A stretch of 64,000 bases of DNA, from the IMG/VR virus record IMGVR_UViG_3300018465_000004, positions 1-64,000 of that record; one strand, 5' to 3'. The notes beneath the pieces were generated by a model, which worked only from the letters and a program-made list of their open reading frames with translations, ran no database searches and had not been told where the DNA came from. The DNA comes from a virus. The number at the start of each line of letters is the position of its first letter. Position 1 is the first letter of the stretch. Below are positions 63,734-64,000 of this stretch, piece by piece. The position numbers and the translations under genes are program-made.

Positions 63734-64000
63734 ACGCTCTCCTGCGCCTTAACGGCCGCAACCGCCTCGCGGTACCCCCGGATGTCGCGCAGCGCGGTCG
63801 CCACGTGCTCCGAGTCCGAATGCCTGTCAAGCTCGGCCTCTAACAGGTCGAGCTGGGCCGGCGTCAGGCTCATCTTGATGGTGGCCTCGGACACCCCGAG
63901 GTACAGCTCCAGCCCCGACGCTTCGCGCAGATCAGGCTGGTCGACCAACGCGTCCCAGACCGCCTGGATGACCGGCTCTGGCCAGTCGACTTTCAGTGAC
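63730..64000 (-). CDS. hypothetical protein, runs off the right edge (partial)
   Basis: The minus-strand frame is open to the window end and its start is not seen. The visible part reads VIQAVWDALVDQPDLREASG, then TIKMSLTPAQLDLLEAELDR, and ends AAVKAQESV. No family is recognised. Stop overlaps the following gene. Confidence 0.5.
   Translation of the reverse strand, partial: SLKVDWPEPVIQAVWDALVDQPDLREASGLELYLGVSEATIKMSLTPAQLDLLEAELDRHSDSEHVATALRDIRGYREAVAAVKAQESV

Noticed and set aside
1-64000. CRISPR array
   Set aside because: No set of regularly spaced direct repeats was seen; the repeated fibre and tandem 18-base segments are coding.
1-64000. Terminase, portal or capsid genes
   Set aside because: None of the proteins shows their motifs (Walker A with terminase nuclease, portal or HK97 fold patterns); they are assumed to lie outside the window.

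Overview
The window looks like the interior of a large double-stranded DNA phage or prophage of a high-GC actinomycete (Streptomyces/Micromonospora type). Most genes are short, lie on the plus strand and overlap by 4 bases (GTGA, ATGA or TTGA), and GTG and TTG starts are common. Replication, recombination, lysis and tail genes are present. No terminase, portal, capsid or tape-measure gene was seen, and both edges cut genes, so the element is larger than 64 kb. No ordinary chromosomal flank is visible. The host call is inference from gene content (Lsr2, BldC, WhiG-like sigma, XRE-DUF5753/DUF397), not from a search. Layout: 0-19 kb is mainly replication and regulation. It holds a holin-like protein, SNF2-type helicase, WhiG/FliA-like sigma factor, DnaB-like helicase, BldC homologue, zinc-finger primase-like protein, Lsr2 homologue, two phosphoesterases, a second sigma-like protein, a LAGLIDADG-like protein, and clamp-loader-like delta-prime and delta subunits, with many small zinc-binding proteins between them. 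19-35 kb is accessory or lysogeny-like, with mixed strands: a GntR-type repressor with its own operator, an XRE-DUF5753/DUF397 pair, a methyltransferase-like operon, a large serine recombinase, a tyrosine recombinase and a ParB-like protein. 35-49.5 kb holds many small unknown genes, an HNH nuclease, a toxin-antitoxin-like cluster, a family A DNA polymerase, an XRE regulator and a candidate ssDNA-binding protein. 49.5-64 kb holds an endolysin-like protein, RuvC-like resolvase, RecA, MazG-like pyrophosphohydrolase, a DUF932-like protein, a tRNA-like gene with anticodon UAA, a glycoside-hydrolase-like protein and two very long repetitive fibre genes, the second interrupted by a one-base frameshift. 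Regulation: many plus-strand gene groups follow a bipartite element, roughly [G/T]GAA-N13/14-C[G/T]GTAG, often placed so that the start codon lies about six bases after TAG, which suggests leaderless mRNAs. The element resembles a WhiG/FliA-type -10 box (GCCGATAA), and the window encodes a WhiG-like sigma factor, so a phage-specific sigma regulon is the simplest hypothesis. Two promoter-driven, strongly structured stretches without a convincing gene (about 32.73-33.06 kb and 40.90-41.20 kb) are candidate non-coding RNAs. The combination of WhiG-like sigma, BldC, Lsr2 and a UUA-reading tRNA-like gene suggests the element copies parts of the actinomycete developmental and silencing network.
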